This document shows, piece by piece, positions 1 to 8,855 of a DNA stretch of 64,000 nucleotides. The stretch lies in NCBI RefSeq assembly GCF_018255755.1, contig NZ_CP073766.1:6074501-6138500 (forward strand), given 5' to 3'. The notes under the pieces were generated by a model. That model made no database searches. It was not told the DNA's origin and saw only the letters and a list, made by a program, of their open reading frames with translations. Positions within the stretch are counted from its first letter, which is position 1, and every line of letters begins with the position of its first letter. A program made the position numbers and the translations under genes. The stretch comes from Chitinophaga sp. HK235 (GTDB lineage: Bacteria > Bacteroidota > Bacteroidia > Chitinophagales > Chitinophagaceae).

Positions 1-973
1 AGGCTATGTCTACGAGGTTTCTGATCAGTGTTTCAGTGCTTTTCCATTTGTTGTCGTAGTTTTTGTAGCCCCAGGTACCGTTCATGGTCATGCAGGTTTC
101 CCAGTCGCGGCCATCGAGTTCAGACTGTGTAGGGATCTTTTGTTCTGGTGTTTTATAATCGCCAGGGAAGTTGGGCCTTTTGAGGCGGTCGTTTGTGATG
201 ATATTGGGTTGCAGAGAGAGTACAGCCTGCAGTTTTTTAGCAAATTCATCGGTCATGTTGGTAGGAGTGTCCCACCATAATACCGCTACATCACCGTAGT
301 TGGAGAGCAGTTCCTTCACTTGGGGAACGGCTACTTCGTCGATGTATTCGCCCATGGTGGCGCTGGTTTGAGCCGGGTCCCAGTGGCCGGTATTGTCTTT
401 CGTATAGGCGTCTATTTTAGCTGAGTCGGGGTTGGCCCATCCTTCGGAGGTTGCTTTGCGGGCGGCCGCACCACCGGGGTTGTTCCAGTCCTGTGCCTGG
501 GAATAGTAGAAGCCCAGTTTAAGGCCGTATTTTTTACAGGCTGCCGCCAGTGGTTTCAGTACGTCTTTTCCATAAGGAGTGGCGTCGGCGATGTTCCATT
601 TGCTGGCGCCGGATTTGAACATGGCGAAGCCGTCGTGGTGTTTGGCGGTGATAACGATGTATTTCATGCCGGCATCTTTGGCGGCTTTTACCCAGGCGTC
701 GGCATCATATTTTACCGGGTTGAAGGATTTGGCCACCTGCTGATAATCGGCTACTGATATTTTACCGCGGTTCATGATCCATTCGCCACCGCGACCTATC
801 TGGTGTCCCTGCCAGTTTCCTGCCAGCTGAGCATATACGCCCCAGTGGATGAACATGCCAAAACGGGCTTCCCGCCACCATTTCATGTGCTGATCCTGTG
901 AAGTGGGTGTTTGTGCAAAAATGGATTGCGTGGCGCAGCTGAGCGCAAACAGAAAGAGTACTAGTTTTTTCAT
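1..973 (-). CDS. alpha-L-fucosidase, GH29 (3' end beyond window)
   Basis: The product hydrolyses terminal alpha-L-fucose from glycans, probably in the periplasm or on the cell surface. About 324 N-terminal residues are visible; the gene runs off the left edge. The start at 973 gives a signal peptide ending near residue 20 (AQ/TPT). GH29 hallmarks follow: RFGMFIHWG near 38-45, ITAKHHDGFAMF near 109-119, LGFYYS near 153-158, and VLWWDTP near 231-237, whose Asp235 sits where the family nucleophile lies. The motif is WWDTP rather than the commoner WFDG. It is divergent from the sulfatase, with a LacI-like operator between them, which suggests joint control of sulfated fucose-containing glycan use. 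The fold is confident; the exact linkage is unknown. Confidence 0.93.
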   Translation of the reverse strand, partial: MKKLVLFLFALSCATQSIFAQTPTSQDQHMKWWREARFGMFIHWGVYAQLAGNWQGHQIGRGGEWIMNRGKISVADYQQVAKSFNPVKYDADAWVKAAKDAGMKYIVITAKHHDGFAMFKSGASKWNIADATPYGKDVLKPLAAACKKYGLKLGFYYSQAQDWNNPGGAAARKATSEGWANPDSAKIDAYTKDNTGHWDPAQTSATMGEYIDEVAVPQVKELLSNYGDVAVLWWDTPTNMTDEFAKKLQAVLSLQPNIITNDRLKRPNFPGDYKTPEQKIPTQSELDGRDWETCMTMNGTWGYKNYDNKWKSTETLIRNLVDIA

Positions 974-987
974 TACGTGTTATTAAA

Positions 988-1058
988 CGGTGATAAATGC
1001 TGATTATTCTGATTTTCCTGATTCCGGATGAAATTATGAACCGTGATAAATGCTGATT
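988..1058. repeat. short direct repeat (GTGATAAATGCTGATT)
   Basis: The 16-base unit GTGATAAATGCTGATT occurs at about 990-1005 and again at 1043-1058, 53 bases apart. Both are followed by T-rich text with further GAT/CTGAT units. A looser relative lies at 1236-1277. It looks like a dispersed intergenic repeat of the genome rather than a regulatory site. The function is unknown. Confidence 0.5.
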
Positions 1059-1184
1059 TTTTTGATGCTCCTGATGATGAGTGCTGGCCGAAGTTTATGT
1101 ATGGCATGCAAATGATCACAGGTGGGAAAAATCGTTTTTGTCAGGCTTACAGGGCTTTTTGTTCGGTTTTTTATTCTATTTTAC

Positions 1185-1198
1185 TGCAATCGTTTGCA
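1185..1198. promoter_or_regulatory. LacI-family-like operator TGCAATCGTTTGCA
   Basis: This 14-bp imperfect palindrome has a central CG, the usual shape of LacI/GalR-family operators. Its exact reverse complement occurs at 3153-3166 upstream of the GSDH/CBM gene. It lies between the divergent fucosidase and sulfatase genes, about 210 bp from the fucosidase start and 265 bp from the sulfatase start. No LacI-type regulator gene is in the window. Confidence 0.6.
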
Positions 1199-1464
1199 TA
1201 ATCTATACAAAAAATAAGCGCGGAGCGCTTGTCTGACATTGATGAATTTGATTTGGTTGATGCTGCTGATCTCATATTTTAATAAGTCTTCAGGAGCATA
1301 AAATTGTTGTACTAAAGATCGGGAATAATTCCCCCGTGGATTGTTGCGATTTTAACTTTTTGTCATGCTTTTTTCGCATTATCAGCCGGACTCGGAAAGA
1401 ATTATACAATTCCGGAATCAGGTGTTATCTTAGCTGTTATCCTCATCTATCTAAAGCAGGAATA

Positions 1465-2994
1465 ATGGTGAACATGAAATCAATCCTTGGGCTGGCCCTG
1501 GCTATTGGTATTGCCTTCCACGCCCATGCGCAAAAGCGGGCCGCTACGGCAGGTCCGAACATTGTACTGATCTATGCAGATGACCTCGGTTATGGCGACA
1601 TCAGTTGTAATGGCGCCACCAAAATACGCACACCAAATATCGACCGTCTGGCATCACAGGGAGTCCGGTTTACCAACGGACATGCCTCTTCGGCTACCTG
1701 CACACCTTCCCGGTATTCCATCCTTACGGGCCAATACGCCTGGCGTAAGAAAGGCACTGGCATCGCCCCTGGGGATGCTTCCCTGATCATCGATACAGCC
1801 GTTACCACCCTGCCTTCGCTGTTGCGCAAAGCAGGTTATGCTACGGGCGCTGTAGGGAAATGGCACCTGGGCATCGGTGACAGCAAAGGGCCGGACTGGA
1901 ATGGTGAACTGAAGCCGGGCCCGCTGGAAATAGGTTTCGACTACTGCTGGATCATGCCGGCTACGGCGGACCGTGTACCTTGTGTATATGTGGAAAACCA
2001 CCGGGTAGCCAACCTGGACCCTGCTGATCCGATTAAAGTCAGCTATACAGCACCTATCGGTAACGAACCTACGGGGAAAAAGAATCCGGAGCTGTTGGTC
2101 ATGCACTCATCCCAGGGCCACAACAATGCTATCGTTAACGGTATTGGCCGTATTGGCTTTATGCAGGGCGGTACCGCTGCATTGTGGAAAGATGACAGCA
2201 TTGCCGCCGTACTAACGGAGAAGGCACAACGTTTTATTGTTGATCATAAAACTGCTCCTTTTTTTCTATACTTCGCTACGCATGATATTCATGTGCCCCG
2301 CGTTCCTGGCAAAGCCTTCGCCGGCAAAAGCGGCATGGGCGTGCGCGGAGACGCTATCCTGCAGCTCGACTGGACAGTTGGCCGCATTATGCATACACTC
2401 GACAGCCTGCACCTGAGCGATAATACCATCTTTATTTTTACGAGCGATAACGGTCCCGTTGTAGATGATGGTTATGCAGACCAGGCCAGGGAACTGCTCG
2501 GCGGGCATACACCTTCCGGCATTTACCGCGGTGGTAAATACAGCAACTTTGATGCAGGTACCCGTGTGCCGCTGATCATCCGCTGGCCCGGAAAAAGCCG
2601 CCAGGGCGTGTCCAATGCGCTGGTAAGCCAGGTCGATTTGCTGGGTTCCTTTGCTGCTCTTACCGGTCAGCAGTTGCAGCATGAAGATGGGCCCGACAGC
2701 TTTGATATGATGGCTGCATTCACCGGTAAAGACCTCAAAGGCCGTGAAAGCGTTATCGAACATGCCGGCATGCTCAGCATCATCAAAGGCAACTGGAAAT
2801 ATATTACTCCCGGCAACGGTGCGCGTTATGACAGCGCCACAGCAATAGAACTGGGCAACGATCCCGCTCCACAACTGTATGACCTGCGCAAAGATCCGGG
2901 TGAAAAAAACAATGTGGCCGCACAATACCCGGCTGTGGTGAAGGAACTGTCTGCACAGCTGAAAGCCTTAAAAGATGCAGGCAGAAGCCGGTAA
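1465..2994 (+). CDS. S1-family sulfatase (arylsulfatase type), secreted
   Basis: The product removes sulfate esters, here probably from a sulfated polysaccharide or host-type glycan. I place the start at 1465 (or the ATG at 1474), because this begins a clean signal peptide ending at HAHAQ; the open frame further upstream is not plausible protein. The metal-site motif ADDLGYGD follows the mature N-terminus. The sulfatase signature CTPSRYSILTG carries the Cys (residue 79 from this start) that is converted to formylglycine by a maturase. Later family motifs are VGKWHLG, FTSDNGP and RVPLIIRWPG. At about 509 residues it has the normal S1 length. The neighbours (GH29 fucosidase, CBM-bearing GSDH protein) and the shared operator suggest a sulfated fucan-type substrate, which is inference. 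Confidence 0.93.
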   Translation: MVNMKSILGLALAIGIAFHAHAQKRAATAGPNIVLIYADDLGYGDISCNGATKIRTPNIDRLASQGVRFTNGHASSATCTPSRYSILTGQYAWRKKGTGIAPGDASLIIDTAVTTLPSLLRKAGYATGAVGKWHLGIGDSKGPDWNGELKPGPLEIGFDYCWIMPATADRVPCVYVENHRVANLDPADPIKVSYTAPIGNEPTGKKNPELLVMHSSQGHNNAIVNGIGRIGFMQGGTAALWKDDSIAAVLTEKAQRFIVDHKTAPFFLYFATHDIHVPRVPGKAFAGKSGMGVRGDAILQLDWTVGRIMHTLDSLHLSDNTIFIFTSDNGPVVDDGYADQARELLGGHTPSGIYRGGKYSNFDAGTRVPLIIRWPGKSRQGVSNALVSQVDLLGSFAALTGQQLQHEDGPDSFDMMAAFTGKDLKGRESVIEHAGMLSIIKGNWKYITPGNGARYDSATAIELGNDPAPQLYDLRKDPGEKNNVAAQYPAVVKELSAQLKALKDAGRSR

Positions 2995-3074
2995 TTTTTA
3001 AATAAGATATTTTGCTTTAGGCTACTTTCAGCTACCAACGCTTCGTCTTTCAATACCAACCAGATTATCAGTAC

Positions 3075-3119
3075 TCCTTCCTGTTTTAAAGTATTACTTT
3101 TCAACAGGAAGGATTTTTT
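3075..3119 (+). terminator. intrinsic terminator after sulfatase
   Basis: An 11-bp perfect stem (TCCTTCCTGTT at 3075-3085 with AACAGGAAGGA at 3103-3113) is followed by six T residues. Confidence 0.85.
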
Positions 3120-3152
3120 GTGACCATTCCCTCAAAAAAACTCTTTGAAATT

Positions 3153-3166
3153 TGCAAACGATTGCA
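3153..3166. promoter_or_regulatory. LacI-family-like operator TGCAAACGATTGCA
   Basis: This is the exact reverse complement of the 14-bp site at 1185-1198. It lies downstream of the sulfatase terminator and upstream of the large secreted GSDH/CBM protein. Placing it here suggests one regulator controls the fucosidase, the sulfatase and the GSDH gene. Confidence 0.6.
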
Positions 3167-3487
3167 TATTTTCGGTACAGCCAGGATCTGATTGCCCATC
3201 TTTGTAGTGTGGGAGCATAGATAATTGTTAGCTTCGTCTCTGAACGTTTTCCACCGGAAACTGCCTGTAGCCCAGTGTTGTTGAAAACCCGTTTCCCTTA
3301 CGACTGTTTTTTGGAAGTTTTAAATCAACACTTTATGAAGTCCCCGTAATGCCATCATGCTTGTAACAGGAGTACCCTGCCTGTAGCCGGAACCATTTTG
3401 CAGCGTATAACAGTAATGAATATACGCTGATGGGAAGCGCATGTTTTTTATAACCCTCATTATCCACCTTTAAAGTTTTCTCCCTTT

Positions 3488-6400
3488 ATGAAAAAAAGAT
3501 ACGCAATGATTTTATTGTTGCTGTGGTCTCTCACGACGCTGTCGCAATCCCTGCCATCCAATTTTCAGCGGGTGCAGGTAACAGGCGGCATCAGCAATCC
3601 TACATCCATGGCCTTTCTACCGGACGGTCGTATACTGGTATGCCAGGAAACAGGCCAGCTACGTGTAGTCAAAAACGGTGCTTTGTTGTCCACACCGGCC
3701 GTTACGTTGTCTGTCAATAGTAGTGGAGAACGTGGCCTGATTGGTGTGGCCACAGATCCTAATTTTGCCAGCAATCATTATATCTACCTGTATTATACGC
3801 ATACGTCGGGGCCGCACAACCGGGTAAGCCGTTTTACCATGACGGGCGATGTGGCCGGGTCCGAAACGGCTATACTGGACCTGCCTACGCTAAGCGCTAT
3901 CTACCACAACGGTGGCGGCCTCTCTTTTGGCAACGATGGTAAGTTGTACGTGTCTGTTGGTGATAATAAGGTAGGTGCCAATGCGCAGAACCTGGACAGC
4001 TACATGGGTAAGTTGTTGCGTATCAATACCGACGGTACCGTGCCGGCAGGCAACCCTTTCAGTGGTGGTGCACAACGCAGCCGCGTGTGGGCGTACGGGT
4101 TACGCAACCCCTTTACCAATGCCATCGATCCTGTTACCGGTAAGATCTACATCAATGATGTAGGTGAATCCACCTGGGAAGAAATCAACGATGCCACCAC
4201 CGGTGGCCGTAACTTCGGATGGCCCGACCAGGAAGGTAACTGCAGCGGTTCCTGCACCGGCCTCACCAACCCCATCTACCGCTACAGCACCAACAGAAAC
4301 GCTGCTCCTCCTGATGGACAGGGCTGCGCCATCAATGGTGGCACCTTCTTCAACGGCGCCATCAGCAACTATCCCGCTACCTATAACGGTAAATACTTTT
4401 TCCTCGACTACTGCGGCGGCTGGATCAATTACCTCAACCCCGCTTCTCCCTCCAGGAGCGCTTATGCTACTGGTCTGGGTGGTGGCCTCGTATATCTCAA
4501 ACAGGGCCCTGACGGTAATCTGTATTACCTGAGCCGCGATAACAGCGCATTATATAAGATTGTGTACACCGGCACGCAGGCGCCTTCGATCACAACACAG
4601 CCGCAGCCGGTTACTGTACCGCAGGGCCAAACAGCGACCTTCAGTGTTACCGTAGTCGCTAACCCGGCGCCTACCTATCAGTGGCGGAAAAATGGCGTTA
4701 ATATCAATGGTGCTACGACCGCTACTTATGCCATCGCCAATGTACAGCCGGCTGATACCGGTCTTTACAGTGTTGTGGTTACCAACAGTGCCGGCAGCGT
4801 TACCAGCAGCAATGCCCGCCTCAGTGTAACCAAGCCCAATACCCTGCCTGTAGCCACTATCACCTCTCCACTTAATAATGGCAAATTCCGTGCAGGCGAT
4901 ACCGTTAGATTCTCCGGTACCGGCACCGACGCGGAAGATGGTGTATTGCCTGCCGGCGCTTTCCACTGGTGGGTAGATTTCCATCATGCCAACCATGTCC
5001 ACCCCGGACCGCAGTTGCCAGACAGTGTTACCAGCGGCAGATTTGTCATTTCCGCCGAAGGGCATACCGAAACAGATATCTGGTATCGTATACTCCTTTC
5101 CGTTAGAGATAGCCGGGGCGAGCTCGACACCACCTATGTGGAACTGTTCCCAGTGACTTCCAACATCACACTGCAAACGCAGCCCGCCGGTTTACAAATA
5201 AAACTCAACGATATTCCTTTCACCGCACCGTACAGTACCCCTACTTTGTCCGGTATGGTCAGGCCGATGGAAGCTGTGTCCCCACAGGTGCTCAATGGGG
5301 TAACCTATATTTTCGACCATTGGGCACACGGGGGCAGCAGAGTACAGAACATTACTATCACCGACAGTGACACCACCTACACCGCAGTGTTCAGGGCAGG
5401 AGCGGCTACCATCCAGCTGCAGCCGGTACAGGACGCTTATGTGCGGGATGGTACCAATGCCGGAACTACTTTTGGCACCACCGACTCTACTTTCCTGATC
5501 ACCAAGGTATCGCCGGCCGGACAACTGAATAATGCCCGCGAAGCCTACCTGGCTTTTGATCTCACCAATACCGCGAGCGCAGTGTCTTCTGTCGTGCTGA
5601 AAGTGTATGGTCGTGTAGACGGTACCGTAGCCATGAGTGTACCGGTAGGTGTATATCCGCTGAGCAACACCACCTGGCTGGAGAAAACCATTACATGGAA
5701 CAACAAACCCGCTTCCGGTGCCAATTTGCTGGCATCAAGCGTACTCACCAACGACAGTGCCCGTTACTATACCTGGGACGTGACCAGCTATGTACAAAGT
5801 GAGCTGGCAGCCGGCAGGAAAAAAATAGCTTTTGTCATGAAGAGCCAGCAGGCCCACGACCCGCGTATTTTCCTGAACTCAAAAGAAGCTGCCGCCAATC
5901 CGCCGTTGCTGGCTGTGATAGCCGATTCCACCGCTCCTTCTTCCTGTACGCCTGCAGTGGCCAGCGCGGATGATGGCAATGTGGCCGCCAACGCTACGGA
6001 CAACGATATAAACACCCGCTGGTCTGCTTCCGGAGAGCAGTGGATACAGTTCTGTCTGGGTAGCGCCGCTACTGTCAACGGTGTGGATATCGCCTTTTAT
6101 AAAGGAGATACCCGTCGTGCCCTGTTTGATATACAGGTGAGCAACGATGCCATTACCTGGACCAACGCTGCTACCGGTCTGCAAAGCAGCGGCACCTCCA
6201 CCGCTTTCGAAACATTTACTTTCAATGGGGTAACGGCGAAGTATGTACGAATTTCAGGTCATGGTAATAATGTCAATGCCTGGAACAGTTATGCGGAAGT
6301 GAAAATCAGGACTACCACACTGGCTGCTAAAGCCGCTGTAGAGGCCGTTATGAGTGCCTATCCCAACCCTGCCGCCACCACCCTCACCATTACACTGAGA

Positions 6401-6604
6401 CTGCCGTCTGCAGGACATACCACCCTTGGCGTATATGATGTGACCGGCAAACAATTGCAGGTACCCATCAACAGCAATCTGCCGGAAGGTATCCATACCA
6501 GCAACCTGTCTGTTTCAGGATGGCCGGCTGGCGTGTATTTCCTCAAACTGGTGCACAATGGAAAAGTGGTCGTGAAACGAATAATTATTGCCCCCCAGGG
6601 CTAA
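3488..6604 (+). CDS. secreted GSDH-type sugar dehydrogenase with Ig, DNRLRE, F5/8-C and T9SS domains
   Basis: This is a 1038-residue modular exported protein. A signal peptide (about 1-20) is followed by a six-bladed GSDH (glucose/sorbosone dehydrogenase) domain at about 24-360, with GERGLIGVATDPNF, AYGLRNPF, DVGESTWEEIN and GRNFGWPDQEG motifs. These domains oxidise sugars with PQQ. Next come an Ig-like domain (about 366-448), a PKD-like segment with HWWVDFHH (about 450-635), a DNRLRE/CBM96-type domain (about 640-810), an F5/8 type C (CBM32-like) domain (about 818-940) and a type IX secretion C-terminal tail (AYPNPA from about 957). It is probably exported by T9SS and anchored at the surface. 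Its operator is shared with the sulfatase/fucosidase region. The last codons and the stop fall inside a palindromic repeat. Confidence 0.88.
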   Translation: MKKRYAMILLLLWSLTTLSQSLPSNFQRVQVTGGISNPTSMAFLPDGRILVCQETGQLRVVKNGALLSTPAVTLSVNSSGERGLIGVATDPNFASNHYIYLYYTHTSGPHNRVSRFTMTGDVAGSETAILDLPTLSAIYHNGGGLSFGNDGKLYVSVGDNKVGANAQNLDSYMGKLLRINTDGTVPAGNPFSGGAQRSRVWAYGLRNPFTNAIDPVTGKIYINDVGESTWEEINDATTGGRNFGWPDQEGNCSGSCTGLTNPIYRYSTNRNAAPPDGQGCAINGGTFFNGAISNYPATYNGKYFFLDYCGGWINYLNPASPSRSAYATGLGGGLVYLKQGPDGNLYYLSRDNSALYKIVYTGTQAPSITTQPQPVTVPQGQTATFSVTVVANPAPTYQWRKNGVNINGATTATYAIANVQPADTGLYSVVVTNSAGSVTSSNARLSVTKPNTLPVATITSPLNNGKFRAGDTVRFSGTGTDAEDGVLPAGAFHWWVDFHHANHVHPGPQLPDSVTSGRFVISAEGHTETDIWYRILLSVRDSRGELDTTYVELFPVTSNITLQTQPAGLQIKLNDIPFTAPYSTPTLSGMVRPMEAVSPQVLNGVTYIFDHWAHGGSRVQNITITDSDTTYTAVFRAGAATIQLQPVQDAYVRDGTNAGTTFGTTDSTFLITKVSPAGQLNNAREAYLAFDLTNTASAVSSVVLKVYGRVDGTVAMSVPVGVYPLSNTTWLEKTITWNNKPASGANLLASSVLTNDSARYYTWDVTSYVQSELAAGRKKIAFVMKSQQAHDPRIFLNSKEAAANPPLLAVIADSTAPSSCTPAVASADDGNVAANATDNDINTRWSASGEQWIQFCLGSAATVNGVDIAFYKGDTRRALFDIQVSNDAITWTNAATGLQSSGTSTAFETFTFNGVTAKYVRISGHGNNVNAWNSYAEVKIRTTTLAAKAAVEAVMSAYPNPAATTLTITLRLPSAGHTTLGVYDVTGKQLQVPINSNLPEGIHTSNLSVSGWPAGVYFLKLVHNGKVVVKRIIIAPQG

Positions 6605-6622
6605 AGCCCTGGGCTATATTTG
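6594..6622. repeat. palindromic intergenic repeat, copy 1
   Basis: CCCAGGGCT-AA-AGCCCTGGG (6594-6613), followed by CTATATTTG. The palindrome supplies the stop codon (TAA at 6602-6604) of the preceding gene. Apart from one compensated base pair, its reverse complement is the same as copy 3 at 6849-6876. Confidence 0.8.
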
Positions 6623-6698
6623 AGGACGCTGATGTTTAATTATATTTCCGGAGTAGAAAATAGCTGCTTATGTTTCTGCGTTGAATTTTCTAAATAAA

Positions 6699-6730
6699 AA
6701 ATAGCCCGGGATTTTAGTCCCGGGCTATTT
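6699..6730. terminator. palindromic repeat copy 2, probable bidirectional terminator
   Basis: A 13-bp perfect stem (AAATAGCCCGGGA at 6699-6711 with TCCCGGGCTATTT at 6718-6730) has a 6-base loop, with A and T runs at its ends. It sits between the convergent GSDH and mqo genes and is a diverged relative of the repeats at 6594 and 6849 (shared CTAAA/TTTAG loop). Confidence 0.75.
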
Positions 6731-6848
6731 TCTTTGCTATTATTCTTTGCTAAAATTCAAATCAAAATACGTGGGCTACATTCCAAACTTTCATTCCAGC
6801 ATAGAAGTTTGGTGTGTGCTAACCAAATACCTCCGTACTAACCCCAAC

Positions 6849-6876
6849 AAATATAGCCCAGGACTTTAGTCCTGGG
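6849..6876. repeat. palindromic intergenic repeat, copy 3
   Basis: CCCAGGACT-TT-AGTCCTGGG at 6857-6876, preceded by CAAATATAG. It lies in opposite orientation to copy 1. The TAA stop of mqo (complement of 6866-6868) lies inside it. Relative to copy 1, one G-C pair of the stem is replaced by A-T on both arms. Confidence 0.8.
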
Positions 6877-8398
6877 AATCCAGAGCGACAGCCTGCATGG
6901 CTTTCAGCTCCAGAACGGATGTGGTCCAGTCGCGGAGCTCATCGCAGTGTTGCGGATTGTTGAGCAGAGACTGGCCGTAGGAAGGAATCATTTGTTTGAG
7001 TTTACGCTGCCATGCTTCTGTTTCAACGTAGTCTTTAAAGCAACGTTTCAGCAGGTTGAGCATGATAGATACTGCGGTGGAAGCGCCGGGTGAGGCACCA
7101 AGCAGAGCGGCGATAGTGCCGTCGGCTGCGCTGACTACTTCTGTACCGAATTCCAGGATGCCGCCGTGTTCGGGATCTTTTTTGATTACCTGTACACGCT
7201 GACCGGCAATTTCCAGTTTCCAGTCTTCCATACGTGCTTCGGGGTAGTATTCACGAAGTGCTTCGAGTCTGTCTTCCGGTTTCTGGCGTACCTGAGCGAT
7301 GAGGTATTTGGTCAGCGGAATATTGTCGAGGCCTGCGGATACCATTGGGTGGATGTTATCTACTTTGATGGATTTGGGCAGGTCGAAGATAGAACCGTTT
7401 TTCAGGAATTTGGTGGAGAAGCCGGCATAAGGTCCGAACAGCAGTGCTCTTTCACCATCGATCATGCGGGTGTCAAGGTGGGGTACTGACATGGGAGGAG
7501 CGCCTACAGAGGCTTTACCATATACTTTAGCCTGGTGTTGGGCAATGATGTCGGGGTTGGTGCAACGCAGCCACTGGCCGCTTACGGGGAAACCACCGAA
7601 GCCTTTACCTTCAGGGATATCGGATTTTTCCAGCAGGGGCAGAGAACCACCACCGGCGCCGATAAATACGAAGCTGGCTTTGATAGTCTGTTTCTCGCGG
7701 GTTTCACGATCTTTTACTTTTATGATCCAGCTGCCGTCATCTGCTTTTTTCAGATCACGTACATCGTGGTTGAAGTGTATGTTGACACCATCCAGTTGTT
7801 CGAGGTGGTTGAACAGTGCACGGCTCAGGGCGCCAAAGTTAACGTCAGTACCCATTTCCATATGGGTGGCCGCTACTTTCTGGTTGGGGTCGCGACCCTC
7901 CATTACCAGTGGCATCCAGGCTTTCAGCTGTTCCTGGTCTTCGGAGTATTCCATCTTTTTAAACAGATGGCACTGCTGCAAAGCTTTGTATCGCTTCTTC
8001 AGGTAGTCTACATTCTCTTCTCCCCATACAAAACTCATATGAGGGATACTTTGAATGAAGGCTTGCGGGTTGGAAATAATATTGTTCTCTACCAGATAAG
8101 CCCAGAATTGCCGGGACACTTCAAACTGTTCGGCGATATTCACGGCCTTCTTAATGTCTACAGAACCATCCTGCTTTTGCGGCGTGTAATTCAACTCACA
8201 AAAGGCAGAGTGGCCGGTACCTGCATTGTTCCACGCATCAGAACTCTCTGCAGCTGCCATATCCAGTCGCTCAAAAATTTCAATGGTCAATTCTGGTTGT
8301 AACTCTTTCAGGAGTGTTCCCAGTGTAGCGCTCATAATTCCGGCGCCTATTAAAACCACATCCGGACCTGTTTCAGACGTACGCTTGCTTCTAAACAT
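6866..8398 (-). CDS. mqo: malate:quinone oxidoreductase
   Basis: This is a membrane-associated FAD enzyme that oxidises malate to oxaloacetate and passes electrons to the quinone pool, as an alternative to NAD-dependent malate dehydrogenase. At 510 residues it has the family's normal length. The N-terminal FAD-binding motif DVVLIGAGIMSATLG (14-28), the DAWNNAGTGHSAFCELNYTP stretch (55-74), FIGAGGGSLPLL (about 245-256), GFPVSGQWLRC and the C-terminal LGASPGASTAV are all as expected for Mqo. It is transcribed alone, with a TAACTTTG -7-like box 23-30 bp upstream of the start. Its last residues (SQD) are encoded by an intergenic palindromic repeat that also supplies the stop. Confidence 0.97.
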   Translation of the reverse strand: MFRSKRTSETGPDVVLIGAGIMSATLGTLLKELQPELTIEIFERLDMAAAESSDAWNNAGTGHSAFCELNYTPQKQDGSVDIKKAVNIAEQFEVSRQFWAYLVENNIISNPQAFIQSIPHMSFVWGEENVDYLKKRYKALQQCHLFKKMEYSEDQEQLKAWMPLVMEGRDPNQKVAATHMEMGTDVNFGALSRALFNHLEQLDGVNIHFNHDVRDLKKADDGSWIIKVKDRETREKQTIKASFVFIGAGGGSLPLLEKSDIPEGKGFGGFPVSGQWLRCTNPDIIAQHQAKVYGKASVGAPPMSVPHLDTRMIDGERALLFGPYAGFSTKFLKNGSIFDLPKSIKVDNIHPMVSAGLDNIPLTKYLIAQVRQKPEDRLEALREYYPEARMEDWKLEIAGQRVQVIKKDPEHGGILEFGTEVVSAADGTIAALLGASPGASTAVSIMLNLLKRCFKDYVETEAWQRKLKQMIPSYGQSLLNNPQHCDELRDWTTSVLELKAMQAVALDSQD

Positions 8399-8855
8399 AA
8401 CCCCATTTTTATTCGAGGTGCAAAGTTACAATCAAAACATTTAGGGAGGATAATAAAATGAAGGATTAGGACTAATATTAACAATCTGATTACAATTCTT
8501 TCTGAATAAATTGAAAGTTTAGATAGATGACGGGAAAAGAGCGTATGAAAACGATTGCTTTAAATGATTATAAATAATTGAAAATAAAACTGTTATAATA
8601 TTTTGCATAATGAATTCTCAGATATGATTATGGCTTTTGGAAGTTTGATATTATCTTAAGCCAGCCTGATATTTTTTTGACAGACAAGCTGCTTACTGCT
8701 GAGGTTGTACTTTTCATGGATCACTCCCCGAAACAGGAGCGTGATTTTTATAGTTATCAAGTCGTACCTCCTTATATAATATAGCAACATTTTACTTTTC
8801 CGTTAATATATCATGGCTGCTATTGATTCCATATTGGAAGCACTAATTTTAACGC
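8399..8855. other. divergent intergenic region, AT-rich
   Basis: This AT-rich gap lies between the divergent mqo and phosphoesterase genes. It contains a TAACTTTG -7-like element for mqo (8421-8428, minus). A GAAAACGATTGC sequence at 8547-8558 shares nine bases with the LacI-like operators but lacks the second half-site. I see no coding sequence or terminator. Confidence 0.5.
8421..8428 (-). promoter_or_regulatory. -7 element TAACTTTG upstream of mqo
   Basis: On the minus strand TAACTTTGCACC matches the Bacteroidota -7 consensus TANNTTTG. It ends 23 bp before the mqo start. No -33 TTTG at the usual 19-bp spacing is visible, so this is tentative. Confidence 0.4.

Larger units (their letters stand above)
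974..1464. other. divergent intergenic region with repeats and operators
   Basis: This is the divergent promoter region between the fucosidase and the sulfatase. It holds two direct copies of a GTGATAAATGCTGATT unit, a GAT-rich stretch at 1236-1277, a clear 14-bp palindromic operator (1185-1198) and a weaker AAAAATCGTTTTT site near 1127-1139. The reading frame of the sulfatase is open back to 1336, but its first 43 codons have no signal-peptide logic, so I treat that part as non-coding. No convincing -33/-7 pair was found. Confidence 0.6.
2995..3487. other. intergenic region with terminator and operator
   Basis: This 493-bp gap holds a strong terminator just after the sulfatase and a second copy of the LacI-like operator at 3153-3166. 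A CATCTTTG sequence at 3199-3206, one base off the Bacteroidota -7 consensus TANNTTTG, lies about 33 bp past the operator. The remaining 280 bp before the GSDH gene show no open frame worth calling and could be a long 5' leader. Confidence 0.5.

Noticed and set aside
1336..1464. N-terminal 43-codon extension of the sulfatase
   Set aside because: Cys/Arg-rich text without signal character, while the ATG at 1465 begins a normal signal peptide.
2266..2925. Long antisense frames within the sulfatase and similar antisense frames in other large genes
   Set aside because: They are shadows of GC-rich coding strands, without signals, starts or family motifs.
8547..8558. GAAAACGATTGC as a third copy of the LacI-like operator
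   Set aside because: Only one half-site matches; the other half (TTTAAAT side) breaks the palindrome, and the nearby genes (mqo, phosphoesterase) do not fit the glycan group.
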